Part shown: piece by piece, positions 1 to 10,942 of the stretch
Position numbering within the stretch: position 1 is the stretch's first letter
How the letters are laid out: each line of letters begins with the position of its first letter
Assembly (NCBI GenBank): GCA_034769895.1
Contig: CM068370.1
Span: 38,557,344-38,621,343 of the forward strand
Direction: 5' to 3'
DNA: 64,000 nucleotides
Origin: Magicicada septendecula
Lineage: Eukaryota > Arthropoda > Insecta > Hemiptera > Cicadidae
Notes under the pieces: generated by a model
What the model was told of the DNA's origin: nothing
Database searches by the model: none
What the model saw: only the letters and a program-made list of their open reading frames with translations
Program-made: the position numbers and the translations under genes

Positions 1-425
1 GAACAGCATATAAAAAGTTACCGACCGTAGAGTGTACGCTCGATTATTATTTATTTAACAAATTAGTTGCAAAATTCCATTGTTTATGGAATATCTCAAA
101 AATTTTAATTTTTTTAAAAAACTAATTGTGCCATTCGAAGGAATGGACAATTTTACATAAAAAAATGTATATACAGTTTATCTCTAAAATGAAAACTGTA
201 AGCTGCAGAATTTTTTTTCTAACGCACGAAAATGTGTGGCGGCGACACGCAAGTGCAGCGCTCGAGGAGCGCGCGGCCACGAGCGCGCTACACTAAATTT
301 GTTATAACTTTTGATCTAGTTGATCAAATTGACCTCACAAAAATTTAAATGAAAGAAAAATCTTGCAGCTAACAAGATATCATGTTTTCAAACGTGAAAA
401 AAAGTATTTATAGGAATAATCTATA
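1..425. other. AT-rich sequence, no gene seen
   Basis: No coding frame of note. It holds a short GC-rich island around 238-290 with CGCG-rich words, inside otherwise AT-rich DNA. It resembles the AT-rich sequence that resumes after 2120, so the two Helitron-like elements may have inserted into one older AT-rich element. That continuity is inference. Confidence 0.4.
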
Positions 426-1569
426 TCTATATAAGCCAAATACCACTGACTGACTCACTGATCACGATATCTCTGAAACCACTGAATGGATATCAATGAA
501 ACTTTGAACATAGCTTCATCATAGGTCTTAGGTGCTTACTAAGAAACGGTTTTAAAAACTTTCACTCCTAAGGGGCAAATCCCCCCCCCATTGTATGTAT
601 GTTCCACATCTCCTCCTAAACCACTGGACCGATTTCAACCAAACTTGGCACAAATATTTTACGCAACGGGAGAACCAACATAGGACAGATGTTTTTTCGA
701 TACGATCCTCTGGGGGGTCCTTTGGGTCTTAAACAACTATTAGATCTGGTTACTATGGCAACCCAATAGAATAGATGCTTGTTACCATAGCATCGGTGGA
801 AGTCTCCCGCGTAGGAAATAGCGCGGGAGTCGTCCGACGGGCCTTCCCCGGAGTTCATCCACGGAACCCGGGGAGTCTTAGGTCGGATCCCGCGAAAGAC
901 GGTGGGGCCAGAGTCCACGGTTCTTATAAATAAAGATATAGGTTATGATATCAAAGGTAGTGTATGCATCTTAAGAAACTTCTTAATAGTGTGTGAATTC
1001 AGAGTTGTTTCAGTTTGAGTTTAAAAGTGGATAAGTTAAGATCGAAGTAAGTCATAAGCGAGTATAAAAAACAAAGTTTTGTTAGCGAATGTATTCAGAT
1101 CATAGTGTTCAGACAATATAAATGCACTTGCTTCAGTTTGAATTTAAAAATTGATAAGCTGAAATCTATAGAGGTATTGTATTGTTAGAATAAGTTTAGG
1201 AGACACTAATTTAACAAATGCCTTATTTCAACATTAACACAATGAATTATAAAACGACAGTTAAATACGCAGCGCGTGCAAGTACTGTAGACATTTTATT
1301 GAAAACTAATTTAGCTGTTCGCCCTCTCCCAGAGTTAGAAACGAGCAGGAGCATCACGCGCAACAGAATTCTTCTCCAGATATAAGAATACAGTTTATGA
1401 CATGTTCTTAAACAGGTGCGCTACAGAGTATTCCTCCAGTGAGAATGCGAACGTAACAATATAAGGAAGATTATACAGTATACAAGTAATATAACGTTAG
1501 AACAAGAATAGGTGCCTATGAGCCTATGAATAAATTATGAACCCGAGCAACGCTGGGTAAATCGGCTAG
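426..1569 (+). mobile_element. Non-autonomous Helitron-like element, copy 1
   Basis: The 5' end starts TC (TCTATATAAGCC) after an A. About 150 bp from there are almost identical to the start of the next element at 1579. The 3' end carries a small hairpin (CCC-AGC pairing with GCT-GGG, about 1543-1558) followed about 10 nt later by CTAG at 1566-1569, the typical Helitron 3' signature. Inside is a stretch reading roughly 'cactggaccgatttcaacc', which I recognise from other insect Helitrons. No Rep/helicase ORF is present; the 100-residue minus-strand frame at 616-918 has no recognisable domain and is probably chance. No TSD is expected for this class. Confidence 0.7.
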
Positions 1570-1578
1570 ATATAGATA

Positions 1579-2119
1579 TCTATATAAGCCAAATACCACT
1601 GACTGACTCACTGATCACGATATCTCTGAAACCACTGAATGGATATCAATGAAACTTTGAACATAGCTTCATCATAGGTCTTAGGTGCTCACTAAGAAAC
1701 GGTTTTAAAAACTTTCACTCCTAGGGGGCAAAAAACCAAATACTGAAATTTATAGCGGGAATTGCATACTTGGTAAATGAAGTGGTTGACATCTCAGTTT
1801 ACTGGAAACCCCGAATACATTTAGTCCTGAGTTTTTAATCACTGTTTTAAATTGAAAAAAACTTCGTTGTTTGCAGGTTCTTATAGCCGAGAAATTTCGA
1901 AGTTCAATTAATTAATAAATGTATGTCCTTTTTTTCTCGGAAATGGCTCTAACGATTTTCTCGAAATAAATAATAAAAAGCTGTTGCTATGAATGTAAAT
2001 AGACAAACTAAGAGTTGAGAATTTGTACAATCTATCTAATCCTATACTATTAAGCGAGCAATAATTGTACAATTACGTACAACGTGAAACTCCGTAGCGG
2101 AGCACGGGTATTTTGCTAG
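1579..2119 (+). mobile_element. Non-autonomous Helitron-like element, copy 2
   Basis: It starts with the same TCTATATAAGCC and shares about 150 bp of 5' sequence with the element at 426 (differences such as cttact/ctcact). It then diverges. The 3' end has a perfect hairpin CTCCG-TAG-CGGAG at 2090-2102 and ends TTTTGCTAG at 2111-2119, followed by T. This matches the Helitron rule of a hairpin 10-12 nt before CTRR. It has no coding capacity. It lies only 9 bp after copy 1 in the same orientation. Confidence 0.75.
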
Positions 2120-3677
2120 TACGTATGTAAAGTTACGTCATAGTAGAATTTTCTACAAAATTAATTAAAGATCTGCCATTTTTTTTAATTTTTAAGATAA
2201 ACATCTGAAACTTTCACAGTTTACTCTTGAAATGACATTTAAAAAGGTAAGTGATATAAAAAAAATCTTATAATTTTAGTTCGAAAAATACAGAGCTCAA
2301 AATATTCAATAATTTTAAAAAATGACAAATTTGAATTTTTAGGTCATGTTTCAAAGACCAACAATTTTAGTGTAAAATCTGATATTGAAACTTTACAGGT
2401 GCATTTTTTGAAGCTTGAAATATGTTCTTTAAAATGGTCTGATTTGTTTTATCTAAAAAATTGAATTAATAATAAAATTTTACAAATAACCAAAAAAAAA
2501 TTTTTGTTTGCTCCGAAATCCGTGAAATTTGTTGTTAAATAAACTTTAATAACGTTTATAAAAAAAATATTCAGCTTACCTAACCAACATATTTTTATAC
2601 TACGACCTTAAAAAAAGTATATCCAGCGAAAAATAATTTTTTTATTTGTTAATATAAGTGTAAATTGTATAAAATTCGAAAAAAATTTTTTTTTTTAATA
2701 AATCGACGTAATATTTATTTTTTAAATGTATTTTCCTGCTGAAAATATGAATATAAGTTTACCTATTGATGTAGTTTATAGTTGTGAGTCGAAAATATTA
2801 TATTTGAATGTTAGAGAGAGATAGAACATAAGAGAACACCTGATCGGTGAGTATAGCGCTCACCTGGGCCATGCTACTACGTATACGTGTCTAATAGAGG
2901 GAAGGGAGAATTTTGAAACTAGGTCGTTTACTTTTTCACAGTTTGTCTTATGAAGCCAAGCACATCAACCACGTGTTTGTTGTTCCTTGTATTATTTTCA
3001 ATTTAAAAAGTGTTCTTTTGTAACAATTGCACAAATAGTTATTATTTATAAATGCACGAATTTATATCTTTGAGTGAGTTGTGATTATTACTGAAAAAAG
3101 TGTGTATTTCATATATTATGTCGAGATTTGAGGTTATACTTTCGACTAAATAGAATATTTTGACGCGATATTATTGATTAATATTATTCTACTAATAATC
3201 TTCAGTTTTCATTTGAGGTATTTATTTTCGTTTTCTATATTTTCACGCTAAACCTCGAAGTGTATAAAATTTGCACTACTCGAAAATTTAAAATAAGTTA
3301 ATTTCATGCTTGAAAATAGAAAAATAAATATCTAACCGGAGGTCCGAAGGAACTTAAAAAAGTTTTCGACATCATATTCTTGTTCAGCGACCTCAAAAAC
3401 CCCTATATTATCAGTTTGAGCAAAATTACTTTGAAATTCATTGAGTTATTTCAAATTTGCCTTAAAAAACTGTTTTTTATTGTTTAAACAATTAACAAAC
3501 AATTAGCGTACAAATATAAGTTTATAACTTTTTTCTGTAAGACATTTCAAAGTGATTTCAAAAGATTCAAAAGGTTTTAGGAAAAACTATGCCATTCGTA
3601 ATTATTCCGAAATAATGCATATTTTTAAGCTATCTTTACTCCACTACACAGTGTACCTGCCTCGATCTACTATAGAA
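2120..3677. other. Long AT-rich noncoding stretch
   Basis: No convincing ORF, RNA gene or element end. The sequence is dominated by A/T runs, with a short less AT-rich patch near 2815-2960 (GAGAGAGATAGA and a few CG words). It may be the interior of an old DNA transposon, but I cannot name one. Confidence 0.4.
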
Positions 3678-3803
3678 GTTACAGGTGCACTAGGACAACA
3701 TTACGCTACTTATGTACTCGTTACAGGTGCACTAGGACAACATTACGCTACTTATGTACTCGTTACAGGTGCATTAGGACAACATTACGCTACTTATGTA
3801 CTA
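3678..3803 (+). repeat. Three tandem copies of a 42-bp unit (in-frame)
   Basis: The unit starts GTTACAGGTGCACTAGG and repeats at 3678, 3720 and 3762; copies 1 and 2 are identical and copy 3 differs by one base before its end. 42 bp is 14 codons, so the plus-strand frame 3552-3863 reads VTGALGQHYATYVL three times. That frame (103 residues, ending IMSAIPNG) has no family I recognise and no codon context to suggest a gene. A recent local tandem duplication is the simplest reading. Confidence 0.8.
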
Positions 3804-3863
3804 CACGATGAAGGTTCTGCCCTGCACCGACGTCGTATCATGTCTGCGATACCAAACGGTTAA

Positions 3864-4627
3864 CATTTTTAAACATAATTCGTGTTAAAACATTCTGCAT
3901 CACTAAGTGTGTTCTTTGGATTTGCCTTCTGTTGAAGTTATTAATTAATAACTTTCATTATTCTACAATAACCTGACTATCTTTCCATGCCAGATATCGT
4001 TTCCAACACGTATTTCTTTTTGAGGGGATTAGAAGCTCTGATTAAACAAATGGTCTGCGTGTTTCTCAATTCGAGTGGTGGCTGAGAGGGTGATTTTGGA
4101 TAAGTTTCTCAATTTGGATGTGGTGTGTACCGGAAGCAGATGTAAGTCTCAGTTCGTGTTGGCTGTGGTACACTTCACAACGTCTTCGTTATTTAAGGGC
4201 TCAGGGTAAGGCCAATGTTAAAATTGTTTAACTTTTTGCACACTTTTCTCAGGAATGTGCCAATAATGATATTAACTTGAAATTTTTATGAGTTGTTCAT
4301 GGGTATGTTCTATGTAGTTTAACATGGTGGTTTAAAAAAAATTTTGTTTTACAAAGTTATGATTTTTTTTAATTAAACGCTTTTTCCCTATGTTTTTATG
4401 AATATATTATTTTTTAATTTCACAATACTAAGCATTATATCAAGAAACCCCCACGTTAAACCACGTATATATACTTACTCTACAAGTGGTAAAAATTTCA
4501 GGTCTGTATCTTATTCCATTTCTGAGAAAAGTCTGCAAAAACATTAAAATTGTAAATTGTTGGGAAATCACAATATAAGTTTAATAAGCTTAATTTTGTA
4601 ATCTACACAAGAAACTTAACATATACC
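3864..4627. other. AT-rich sequence next to MULE remnant
   Basis: No gene. A GC-balanced patch at 4020-4200 is followed by GGGCTCAGGGTAAGGCC at about 4196, which could be the terminal part of the Mutator-like element whose transposase tail follows. I could not find a matching inverted copy further right, so the element is probably truncated or rearranged. Confidence 0.3.
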
Positions 4628-5022
4628 TTAAAATAAGCCTGACCCGTAGCTGGGATTATCTTCAGGGTCTTCTTCTTCATCAAGCTTCCTTTTACTCTGT
4701 CTTCTGACTTGTCTGGCCTTCTTTACTGTTTATTGAGCTTGCTTTTGAGCAAAATACACCCTTTCCTTGTCCGCACTTTTCATTGCCAGTAATGTGTGCT
4801 GACGCAGTTCCATGTCCAACTTTTTCATTGTTTTACACTTCACTATGTAGCCATCATTGAATGAGGCAATAGCCTCATACACCCCAAAGTGTAGTGTTTT
4901 GTTTCCCACAAAAACAGTTTTGGGAAGGCGATTCCAAATAACATTATTTACACTTTCATTCGAATTTTGTGTACGTCCGTGTATACACTTTTTCAACAGT
5001 TCTGTACTAGATAAATCTTGGA
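4628..5022 (-). pseudogene. C-terminal part of a Mutator-like (MULE) transposase
   Basis: Read on the minus strand, the frame gives DLSSTELLKKCIHGRTQNSN, then ESVNNVIW, PKTVFVG and LGVYEAI-type blocks ending AQKQAQ. I recognise the order 'LLKKCxHGxTQNxNEsxNxxIWxRxPKTxFVG' from Mutator-like transposase domain proteins common in insect and other animal genomes. After AQKQAQ there is one TAA, beyond which the same frame continues as a basic/acidic tail (KKARQVRRQSKRKLDEEEDP) to a second stop at 4628-4630, so the original C-terminus probably extended there. Upstream of about 5022 the frame meets stops and the catalytic region is missing. This is a decayed 3' end, not an active gene. Confidence 0.55.
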
Positions 5023-5919
5023 AAATTGTTGTTTAAATCTCCTGACTTGTGAATCTTGTACACTTTTTGTACCACCGTTACTGGACAAACTACTGTTATT
5101 AAAGACTCGTTTTTGTTTCCCTATTCAACTTCTTGTATTTTACGGGAGTAACACCATGCAGCTTGTAGACTGTTTATCACATATTTAAAACTTGAGACTT
5201 GATAAATCTAATAGATAATTTACAACAAAAAATCCTCTATTAGGCCGACACGTTAAATAATAAACAATAATATGCCTCGATTAGTTCATTAATCGACAAA
5301 TACAAAATCCCTTGTATTCGTGTGAAATCAATGTTCCGAAGACAACTATATTCCGGTCTAGAAATAACAACAAATTCTGATTATAGACAAAGAATGTTGT
5401 AGCAATAATTATATAGTAAACAGGTCGAAACTAAAACAAAATTACATATTCAGTAAAGTAGAAAGCCAATATATTAATACGAAATTTATGCATACGATTA
5501 ATAGTCCTTAAAATAACAGTGTGAGTTTTGGTGGAACAGAACAGCTGCTGACAGAGTCCGAGCAGAATAACGGTAACGGTGCTACGTTGGGTGCTAATAA
5601 TTGCTCCGTGTACGTACGCTAGGTCTACGCTCGCTCGTTCTAGATGGAGGCGTACGAATTTCTCCCACTCGTTACCGCTTTATTATTACATATTTCCGCG
5701 GGTTTATAGTTAAACTATGTAAAACGTGGAGAAACACTCGCGTATTGTTTTAGAACCTATTGAAATTCAAATAACATTTCCGAACTTTAATAGGCTACGT
5801 TTCAGCGCGTACCGTGATGAATTGTCAATAAGCCGTGATATCTAATCAAAACCAAAAATGGAAATAATAAGCATGCGTTTAACATTTTTGAACATCAGGA
5901 TATTTAACCATTAATTCTT
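5023..5919. other. No gene seen; mixed AT-rich and CG-containing sequence
   Basis: 5520-5720 is richer in CG dinucleotides than its surroundings and could be host single-copy sequence or a transposon end. No coding frame, RNA gene or repeat is recognisable. Confidence 0.3.
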
Positions 5920-6155
5920 CATCATTTTCAAGGATTAAACCAAGGATGGTTGTTCCAGTCTCAAACAGGCAAAGATTAGAGGTGGTCACTCCAACGCTTC
6001 CTCGGACGTCCCACACCTCTCCGTCCCCTCGGCTTACAGTTCTATAATTGTTTGCGAATGCGGCAGTCTTCCATTCGTTAAAGATGTTCCCGCCAATTCC
6101 GCCGATACTGGGCAATCCTGTTGAGTATACTCATAATATTCAATTCCTGGCGTAG
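5920..6155 (-). mobile_element. 5'-truncated RTE-like LINE, family 2
   Basis: The minus strand matches the 3' end of the LINE family that recurs at 6917, 15388, 21543 and 55087. It encodes the RT C-terminal region (RIAQYRLNWW...WNYKP...RKRW type, here degraded) and ends with a short ATGATG tail. An 11-bp TSD, CATTAATTCTT, flanks it exactly at 5909-5919 and 6156-6166. Only 236 bp of the element were inserted. Confidence 0.8.
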
Positions 6156-6916
6156 CATTAATTCTTGTCTAGAATTTTTATAAGTAGACTCTGGAACCTA
6201 TTCCATAGACGTCTTCTTCTTCTTCTTGCACATTCGTAGCCTTCTACGGGACTTCTTTGGCTCACAATATTATTTGATTCTTACCGGTAGATACCGGAAG
6301 AACGTCTTTAGTCAATCGCTCCCATTGTTTACGAAACTCCTTCTGGATGACCTCCATTGTTTTGACCATAAAAATCTACGTTTGTCCTCATGGATATAAA
6401 TACAAAAGCACTTACAGTAAAAAAATTTAAACAAAAATTACAAAACTTTTTTTTAATTATATTAATATGTAAGTTTTGTTCATAAAAGATTAAACTATCG
6501 AAACACTGTAAGATTTACAAAAAATACAAAATATATTCTTGTAAGAAAAGTTACATTAATTATTCTAGTAATAAAAAAATGTATAAAAATGGACAGAAAT
6601 TAGCACGAGACCTGTTAAAACATAAAGTCATACAATACTTTGAAGTAGTATAATCCATTTGAAGTAGGATTCTTATGTATTCGAATTGTTGACAATATTT
6701 TTCGATTTTTTCAATATGAATAGGAAAATCGGTTGTTAAATGAATGTCTGCTGAATGCAAGGCTTCACATAAGTCCATAAAGTAAGGTGTACCCATTTCA
6801 AATTGATATATTTGGAAAAACTAAAACATGGGAATAATTCATATAATTTTTATACACTTACACTAAAGTATAGATTTACCAATAATCGTTAAAAAAAATA
6901 TCCAGAACAACGAAAT
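6156..6916. other. No gene seen
   Basis: Contains a CTTCTTCTTCTT stretch near 6213 followed by sequence that could be another very decayed minus-strand LINE 3' end (TTCTGGATGACCTCC near 6341). The minus-strand frame 6560-6796 (78 residues) has no recognisable domain. Confidence 0.3.
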
Positions 6917-7362
6917 GTGCGGGATCATTAGGGAAATGTGCCTTATGTGTGGGACCATTAGGTGAACCCTTAAGTCAGCAAGTAAAGGAACACGCCTAAA
7001 ATTTTATAAGGTAATGGCTCTTCCCACACTTCTTTATGGGTCTGAGAATTGGACTTTGACGAAAGGCCAGGCCAGTCGCCTCCAAGCGGCTGAAATGAGG
7101 TTTCTCAGGCACGTGGCAGGGTATACTCTCCATGATCATAGAAGAAACACAGATATACGGCAGGAACTGAATATTATGAGTATACTCGACAGCCGATCGC
7201 CCAGTATCGGCTGAATTGGTGGGAACATCTTTTGCCGAATGGATTACTGCCGCATCCCCAAACAACTCTGGAACTATAAGCCGAGGCTACGGAGAGGTGT
7301 GGGACGCCCGAGGAAGCGCTGGAGTGACCAGCTATAAATTATCCTTGGTTTAATCCGCGAAA

Positions 7363-7408
<46 letters not shown>

Positions 7409-7412
7409 CGAT
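6917..7412 (+). mobile_element. 5'-truncated RTE-like LINE, family 2
   Basis: The plus strand encodes the RT C-terminal region: LKFYKVMALPTLLYGSENWT, then QAAEMRFLRHVAGYT, DIRQELNIMS, and after a frameshift near 7195 the NWWEH...PKQLWNYKP...RGVGRPRKRW block. It ends in an (ATG)n tail of about 45 bp. TSD GAACAACGAAAT at 6905-6916 and 7413-7424. Short tandem-repeat tails are characteristic of RTE-type LINEs. The copy starts at the thumb region, so it was dead on arrival. Confidence 0.85.
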
Positions 7413-7774
7413 GAACAACGAAATTTCCAAAATATTTGTTTTCTATGTCAACATAACGTAATTCATGTGGTAACAAATAAAATATGCTTTTTTATGTAAA
7501 CATTTGTATCTAAATGAAAATCCTAGCTCGAATTATTGTGATTCCCAGTTATTCCAGTCATCAACTTTGACACTTCTCGAGTTCACAGCCTTTCGTATCC
7601 CCTATTTCCAATTCTTTTTCGACAAATATGAAAGAAGCATAAACTAACATCTACTGAAAATCTTTACGTGAGATAGCGGTAGAAGAAATCCGTCCGCCAC
7701 TCTCACGGACTAAGAATTATAAATTAGTATATGTTAATTTACGCTTTTATACTTGAACGTGATTATTATTATTT

Positions 7775-8325
7775 TTTTGTATCGGCCATTTAAGGACCAC
7801 ATGCTAATTACAATTCTTTATTCTTTGTTCTTTTCTTTTTCACCAATATTCTTTCATCTCTGCACTGTGTCTCTTCTTCCTGTCTTCAGTCCACTTTGAA
7901 CCTACGTTTTTCTCTCTCCTACTATGGACTCCTTCCATTTTTAGCACTTTTGCCTGAAAGCCTTCTCTTTCAATTGCTTCTTCTGCGTTTACATTATTTT
8001 TTTCTAAATCCTTATGTACTTCTTTAATCCAACTTGATGTTGACTTCTTCCTACCCACAGATATTTGAAGATCTGTTTTGTTAACCTATTGTCGTCCATT
8101 CTATATAAGTATCCAAAAAATAATAGTCTTTTTTCTCATTGTGTCTGTTATATTTTCTATACTTTGATATATTTCATCATTACTTCTTAATTTCCAACCT
8201 TGTGAAGTTTTACGTGGGCCTAATATTTTCCTAATAATTCGTCTTTCTAATATTTCTAGTTTGTCTAAATTATAATTCAATGCTAGACATTCACTTGCAT
8301 ATAGGCATTCTGGCGTCACTACTGT
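7775..8325 (-). mobile_element. RTE-like LINE fragment, family 3
   Basis: The minus strand encodes LEILERRIIRKILGPRKTSQ, a block ending DEIYQSIENITDTMRKK, then STSSWIKEVHKDLEKNNVNA and GSKWTEDRKKRHS in a second frame. The same family occurs at 13020 (best copy), 28655 and 47311. It ends TGGCCGATACAAAAAAA. I place it as an RTE-like RT C-terminus by the RRIIRKILGP block. No TSD found. Confidence 0.7.
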
Positions 8326-8517
8326 AATCTAATGCCTTATTTTCCCATTTTTAGATATGCACTTTTATTGTAAATATCTTTAGTTATACCATACGTGTTT
8401 ATTTTATTTTATATAGGGATATCGTTTTACGTTTTAAGTAACGTTTTGTTCACATATTTTCATGTTGAGCGTCACAGCTATGTGTTTGGCGTCATTAAGA
8501 ACTCAATAACAATTGTC

Positions 8518-8549
8518 CTGATGATGACAGGAAATAGTGTCGAAACGTC
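8518..8549 (+). ncRNA. Hammerhead-ribozyme-like motif
   Basis: CTGATGA (8518-8524), spacer T, stem II GACA/TGTC with an 8-nt loop, GAAA (8542-8545), then CGTC, so ACGT is self-complementary and the next base is C. This matches the hammerhead core CUGANGA...GAAA...NUH except for the extra T before stem II. Stem I is poor (TGT against ACA after one mismatch). Probably the terminal part of a Penelope-like element. Confidence 0.5.
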
Positions 8550-8617
8550 AACACAAATAATATAAAATTTGCGGTATACTTATTAACCGATCCTCGCAAA
8601 AGTTTCCATCGTAAAAA

Positions 8618-8825
8618 ATAACGTGTACCGTTTTAGTATAAAAAACTGTTTCTTCAACCGCTCAAATCTTCCTTAGAATTCTGAGGATTTCCAAATTTCC
8701 GAACACCTTCCGAGTTTATAAGGAATAGCGTTGGTTTCACACTACAATGAGTACTCTAGGTATGTAATTGTATCACAAGTATCATTTCGTTTGTGGAATT
8801 CAAAAAGCAATAGGCCTATCATATA
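8618..8825 (+). repeat. Dispersed direct repeat, copy 1 of 2
   Basis: About 180-200 bp here recur, diverged, at 9154-9334 in the same orientation (shared words include ACTGTTTCTT, TTCCTTAGAATT, TTTCCGAACACC and AAAAAGCAAT). The intervening ~330 bp hold two opposing short pieces of LINE family 5. It could be an old tandem duplication or two copies of an unnamed repeat; I see no LTR signals. Confidence 0.65.
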
Positions 8826-8829
8826 CGGT

Positions 8830-9070
8830 CAAGTTTAGAACAACTTTTGACAACTGTTAAGATATCGCTTTCCAAGGCCTGTATTTTACTTTCTTATTTC
8901 TGGTTAAAAAAAAAATAGGAATTATGATATTGATGTTAAAATATGTAAGTTTCAGACGATCTGTGGGGCAATCAATCGTATCTTTAGAAACAAGGTACGT
9001 TAAAATACAAAATTAAAGCTCTACAAAGTTATAGGAGTCCCTATCTGTCCGAAGGGTGTGAATTCTAAAA
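8830..9070. mobile_element. Two opposed scraps of RTE-like LINE family 5
   Basis: 8830-8905 matches the minus strand of family 5 (TACGGTCAAGTTTAGAACA, GGCCTGTATTTTAC). 8955-9065 matches the plus strand of the same family (CGATCTGTGGGGCAATC, ACAAAGTTATAG). The opposed arrangement suggests a 5'-inverted or rearranged insertion. Confidence 0.55.
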
Positions 9071-9153
9071 AATTAACATATAAAATATATGTAATTATTT
9101 ACATAAAACATTTAATTTCGTTCATAAGTATTACATTTAAATGTCCATATTTA

Positions 9154-9334
9154 ATATAACATGTACTGTTTTAGTATTAAAAAAACTGTTTCTTAAACCG
9201 TTGAAATATTCCTTAGAATTTCCCAATTTCCGAACACCTTTCATGTTTTTAAGAAACAGCGTTGGTTCCACGGTCAACATGTAATGCTATCACAAGTTTC
9301 ATTTCATAGTTGGAATGCAAAAAGCAATATCATA
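9154..9334 (+). repeat. Dispersed direct repeat, copy 2 of 2
   Basis: Partner of 8618-8825. It is followed at about 9335-9400 by a small imperfect inverted pair (ATTTCGGTGGT ... ACCACCGAAAT) of unknown origin. Confidence 0.6.
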
Positions 9335-9924
9335 TTTCGGTGGTGTAGGCCTGCTACTCCCTCTCCATGGCTGCTCGCATTTTCTTGAAACCACCGAAAT
9401 GAGGTGTGCGATGTAATTAATTCGACCAATCGAAAAAACGGAAACGTGTATCGATTTCAAGTCTCAGCCTGATTATCGCGCGAGCTTTCTACACCGGTCG
9501 GTTTCAAACGCAGGAAATTTATTTGAATACAAAAAAAACTTAAATACGCCTGCCTACTGGTGTTACCCACGTAGTAATCGTCGCTTCCTCTCTTGACAGG
9601 CGAAGAAAAAATTATTTTCGTTAAACAGTACAGAAATTTTAAGCAAGCGAAATTTATTTCTCGTCGTTTGACATATTTGTACTTCCTTCCTCCGACTATT
9701 GTATTCTTAACGGTTTTCTTTATTTTGTTTTAATTAAAGAATTTTTAACTACAGAAACCCTTGAGTTCCGTTTTCATGTAAGACGAAGGTATTTCGTACA
9801 GACACTTGTCCCGTAATTAAAACTGCATTACACAAACATTTCAGTATTTAATATTTCTCTTCTCACATTTTGGATCTGCATCAGTCTATACCGAATACAG
9901 TTCGAATTAAAACGATTTCATTAT
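9335..9924. other. No gene seen
   Basis: Mixed-composition noncoding DNA with some CG-containing words at 9400-9500. Nothing recognisable apart from the small inverted pair at its start. Confidence 0.3.
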
Positions 9925-10187
9925 CATCATCTTCACAACATGGCAGAGGCATTTAACTTTTCATTCAAATTAAAAATTTGTAACTCTTTTCTTATAGTCA
10001 TTCTGTACACTGTCAAGTTTATAATATCTTTTAACGTCTCTTAAAAACGTCATTTCCGAGGCCTGTATTTTACTGTCCTGTTTCTTGGTTGTTGTCCATA
10101 ATTCACACCCACAGGATAGTACAGTACAGGCAACGCTATAAATTTGTAGAACTTTAATTTTTTATTCCAACATACCTTGTTTTAGGA
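9925..10187 (-). mobile_element. RTE-like LINE fragment, family 5
   Basis: Minus-strand 3' end of the family also seen at 34740-35190: a short ATGATG-type tail (ATCATCATC at the left edge), then the antisense of the RT C-terminal region (complement of GGCCTGTATTTTACTG and of TTCACACCCACAGGA). At about 10184 it changes abruptly into family 4, so one copy probably landed in the other. Confidence 0.65.
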
Positions 10188-10700
10188 ATACGCGTGTCTA
10201 TCATGCGTTCGACATGGGACTTACAATTCTGCCTGTGTTCCTTTATTCTCTCCAGAGCCGATTGTAACTTCAGGTCTTTCCTTATGTCGTCGTTTCGTAG
10301 ATGATCTCTCACTCAACATCCCTTGACTCATCTTAAAAAATTCATTTCCAAGGCCTGTATTTTTGAAATATCTTTTCGCAGGAGAGTCCATGTTTCACAT
10401 CCTTACATTAAAGTCGACAGAGCCACGAGCTTATAGAACTTTAGCTGTGTCTCCCTCTGCGTTTTATTCTTCAATGGTCGTCTTATTGTTCCACAGGTAA
10501 AGTTAAATTTTTTTAACTTTTTCTCGACACCGCTTTCCTTCCAATATCAGATATCAGACCCCAAATAATTAAAATTTGATATCTGTTCCAAAACACTATT
10601 TTTCAATTTTTGCTTTTACAGGGTTCTTCCATAGGAAGTCCATTACGTTTGTCGTAGTATCTGAGATCTTAAAGTTGTATTTTTGGCTGATTGTAACTAC
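10184..10700 (-). mobile_element. RTE-like LINE fragment, family 4
   Basis: The minus strand carries the same sequence as the copy at 58305-58747 (antisense of GGAATACGCGTGTCTA) and extends further 5' into the RT, where a frame reads KNPVKAKIEK. The recognisable block is the RT thumb and C-terminal region. Heavily frameshifted. Confidence 0.65.
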
Positions 10701-10845
10701 TTATTAGTGTTAGGGTTTTTAGTGTTAATTTGTTTATTTCCCTGTATATATAAACGTTCTCTCAATTCTTCGTATTGTTTAAATTAGCAGCCATCCTTAC
10801 TATTTCTTTTATGAATTTGCTAACTGCTATAATTTTTTATTGTTC

Positions 10846-10882
10846 GACTAAGCTTTTCGTCATTACTGACATCTTCAGGTCT
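10846..10882 (-). ncRNA. Hammerhead-ribozyme-like motif, left arm
   Basis: Mirror of the motif at 10943. Minus strand: CTGAAGA (10872-10878), T, GTCA-GTAA-TGAC, GAAA, AGCTT, A. Differs from the right arm by one base in stem I (GTCG in place of GTCT). Confidence 0.65.
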
Positions 10883-10942
10883 TAAACAACCTAAGGCCTT
10901 AAACAGGGTTGTTTAAGACCCTGTCTTAAACAGGGTTGTTTA

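Noticed and set aside
616-918. 100-codon minus-strand ORF in the first Helitron-like element
   Set aside because: No domain, no Rep/helicase motif, and it lies in a GC-richer internal stretch where chance ORFs are likely.
8618-9334. Direct repeats as LTRs of a retrovirus-like element
   Set aside because: No TG...CA ends, primer-binding site, polypurine tract or internal coding sequence; the interior is LINE scraps.
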